5,751 nucleotides of DNA from CAYLMM01 sp964646035. GTDB taxonomy: Bacteria > Krumholzibacteriota > Krumholzibacteriia > LZORAL124-64-63. Within the stretch, counting starts at the first letter, position 1. Each line of letters opens with the position of its first letter. The notes beneath the pieces were generated by a model that saw nothing but the letters and a program-made list of their open reading frames with translations, searched no databases and was not told the DNA's origin. Of this stretch, positions 5,552-5,751 are shown piece by piece. The stretch covers positions 1 to 5,751 of the forward strand of contig CAZYDJ010000152.1 of NCBI GenBank assembly GCA_964646035.1, in the 5' to 3' direction. A program made the position numbers and the translations under genes.

Positions 5552-5751
5552 TCAGGACTGCGTCTTGAAATCCTTGCCGACCTTGTTGCGGGCCACGATC
5601 AGCAGCAACGGGGAGAGCAACGCGACGAAGGCGAAGATCATCCACATCGACTGGGGATCGCGGGCGCCGTCCGCGGGGCAGAAGCGCTGCATCATGACGC
5701 CCGAGTACAGAGGCACGAGCATCTTGGTCAAAAACCAGGGGAACTGGGCCA
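5552..5751 (-). CDS. C-terminal fragment of a membrane protein, probably an MFS-type transporter (5' end outside window)
   Basis: On the minus strand a frame is open from the window edge to a TGA at 5554-5552, giving 65 residues. It reads AQFPWFLTKMLVPLYSGVMMQ, then a polar loop RFCPADGARDPQSM, then a hydrophobic helix (WMIFAFVALLSPLLLIVA) and a basic tail ending KDFKTQS. A loop, a last membrane helix and a short charged cytoplasmic tail are what the end of a 12-helix carrier looks like. The 'LYSG...P..G....MW.IFA..ALLSP' pattern recalls the last helices of MFS/POT-like transporters in FCB-group genomes. The family call rests on this short piece only, and the substrate cannot be told. Another polytopic membrane protein is possible. 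The gene converges on the polysaccharide operon and shares its terminator. Confidence 0.65.
   Translation of the reverse strand, partial: AQFPWFLTKMLVPLYSGVMMQRFCPADGARDPQSMWMIFAFVALLSPLLLIVARNKVGKDFKTQS

Noticed and set aside
5530..5751. A plus-strand gene after the terminator
   Set aside because: The minus-strand frame gives a convincing membrane-protein C-terminus with a stop just inside the bidirectional terminator. The plus-strand frames show no such signal.

Overview
The window is GC-rich (roughly 63% by eye) bacterial chromosome, densely coded, with six protein-coding genes: four complete and one cut off at each edge. No RNA gene, insertion sequence, CRISPR array or origin was seen. 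The left-edge protein ends in a PNP-type, FlgD/Por-secretion-like C-terminal domain. There is also a Gram-negative-style lipoprotein, a large two-domain SppA, and an exopolysaccharide chain-length regulator encoded separately from its tyrosine kinase. Together these fit an uncultured, diderm, high-GC lineage of the FCB type (for example Krumholzibacteriota, Eiseniibacteriota or Latescibacterota). That placement is inference; no marker gene is present.

Layout. Positions 1-255 (+) hold the C-terminal end of a secreted or surface protein. 269-2005 (+) is sppA, a membrane-anchored signal-peptide peptidase, 13 bases downstream and probably in the same transcript. 1985-2938 (-) is a predicted lipoprotein with a metzincin-like zinc-protease site; its 3' end overlaps the 3' end of sppA by 21 bases, and it contains a strong hairpin 47 bases past the sppA stop. 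2939-3142 is the only sizeable intergenic region. It separates the divergent lipoprotein and polysaccharide genes and holds a cluster of small palindromes and weak promoter candidates. 3143-4756 (+) is a Wzz/GumC-type polysaccharide co-polymerase with an extra C-terminal membrane helix. 4770-5468 (+) is a stand-alone bacterial tyrosine kinase with a C-terminal tyrosine cluster. 5501-5529 is a near-perfect intrinsic terminator that probably works in both directions. 5552-5751 (-) is the C-terminal end of a multi-pass membrane protein, probably an MFS-type transporter.

How they work together. The co-polymerase and kinase form a clear two-gene operon: strong Shine-Dalgarno, 13-base gap, second Shine-Dalgarno overlapping the first stop, terminator straight after. 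Such pairs control the length and export of an extracellular polysaccharide through cycles of tyrosine phosphorylation. No glycosyltransferase, flippase, polymerase or outer-membrane exporter gene is in the window. SppA and the lipoprotein are both expected to act at the cell envelope, but nothing ties them directly to the polysaccharide pair.

The points most worth a second look are the altered metal-site surroundings of the lipoprotein protease (Cys in place of the usual Gly, Met-turn Met replaced by Leu), the third membrane helix of the co-polymerase, the isolated pair, and the hairpin embedded in the convergent gene overlap.
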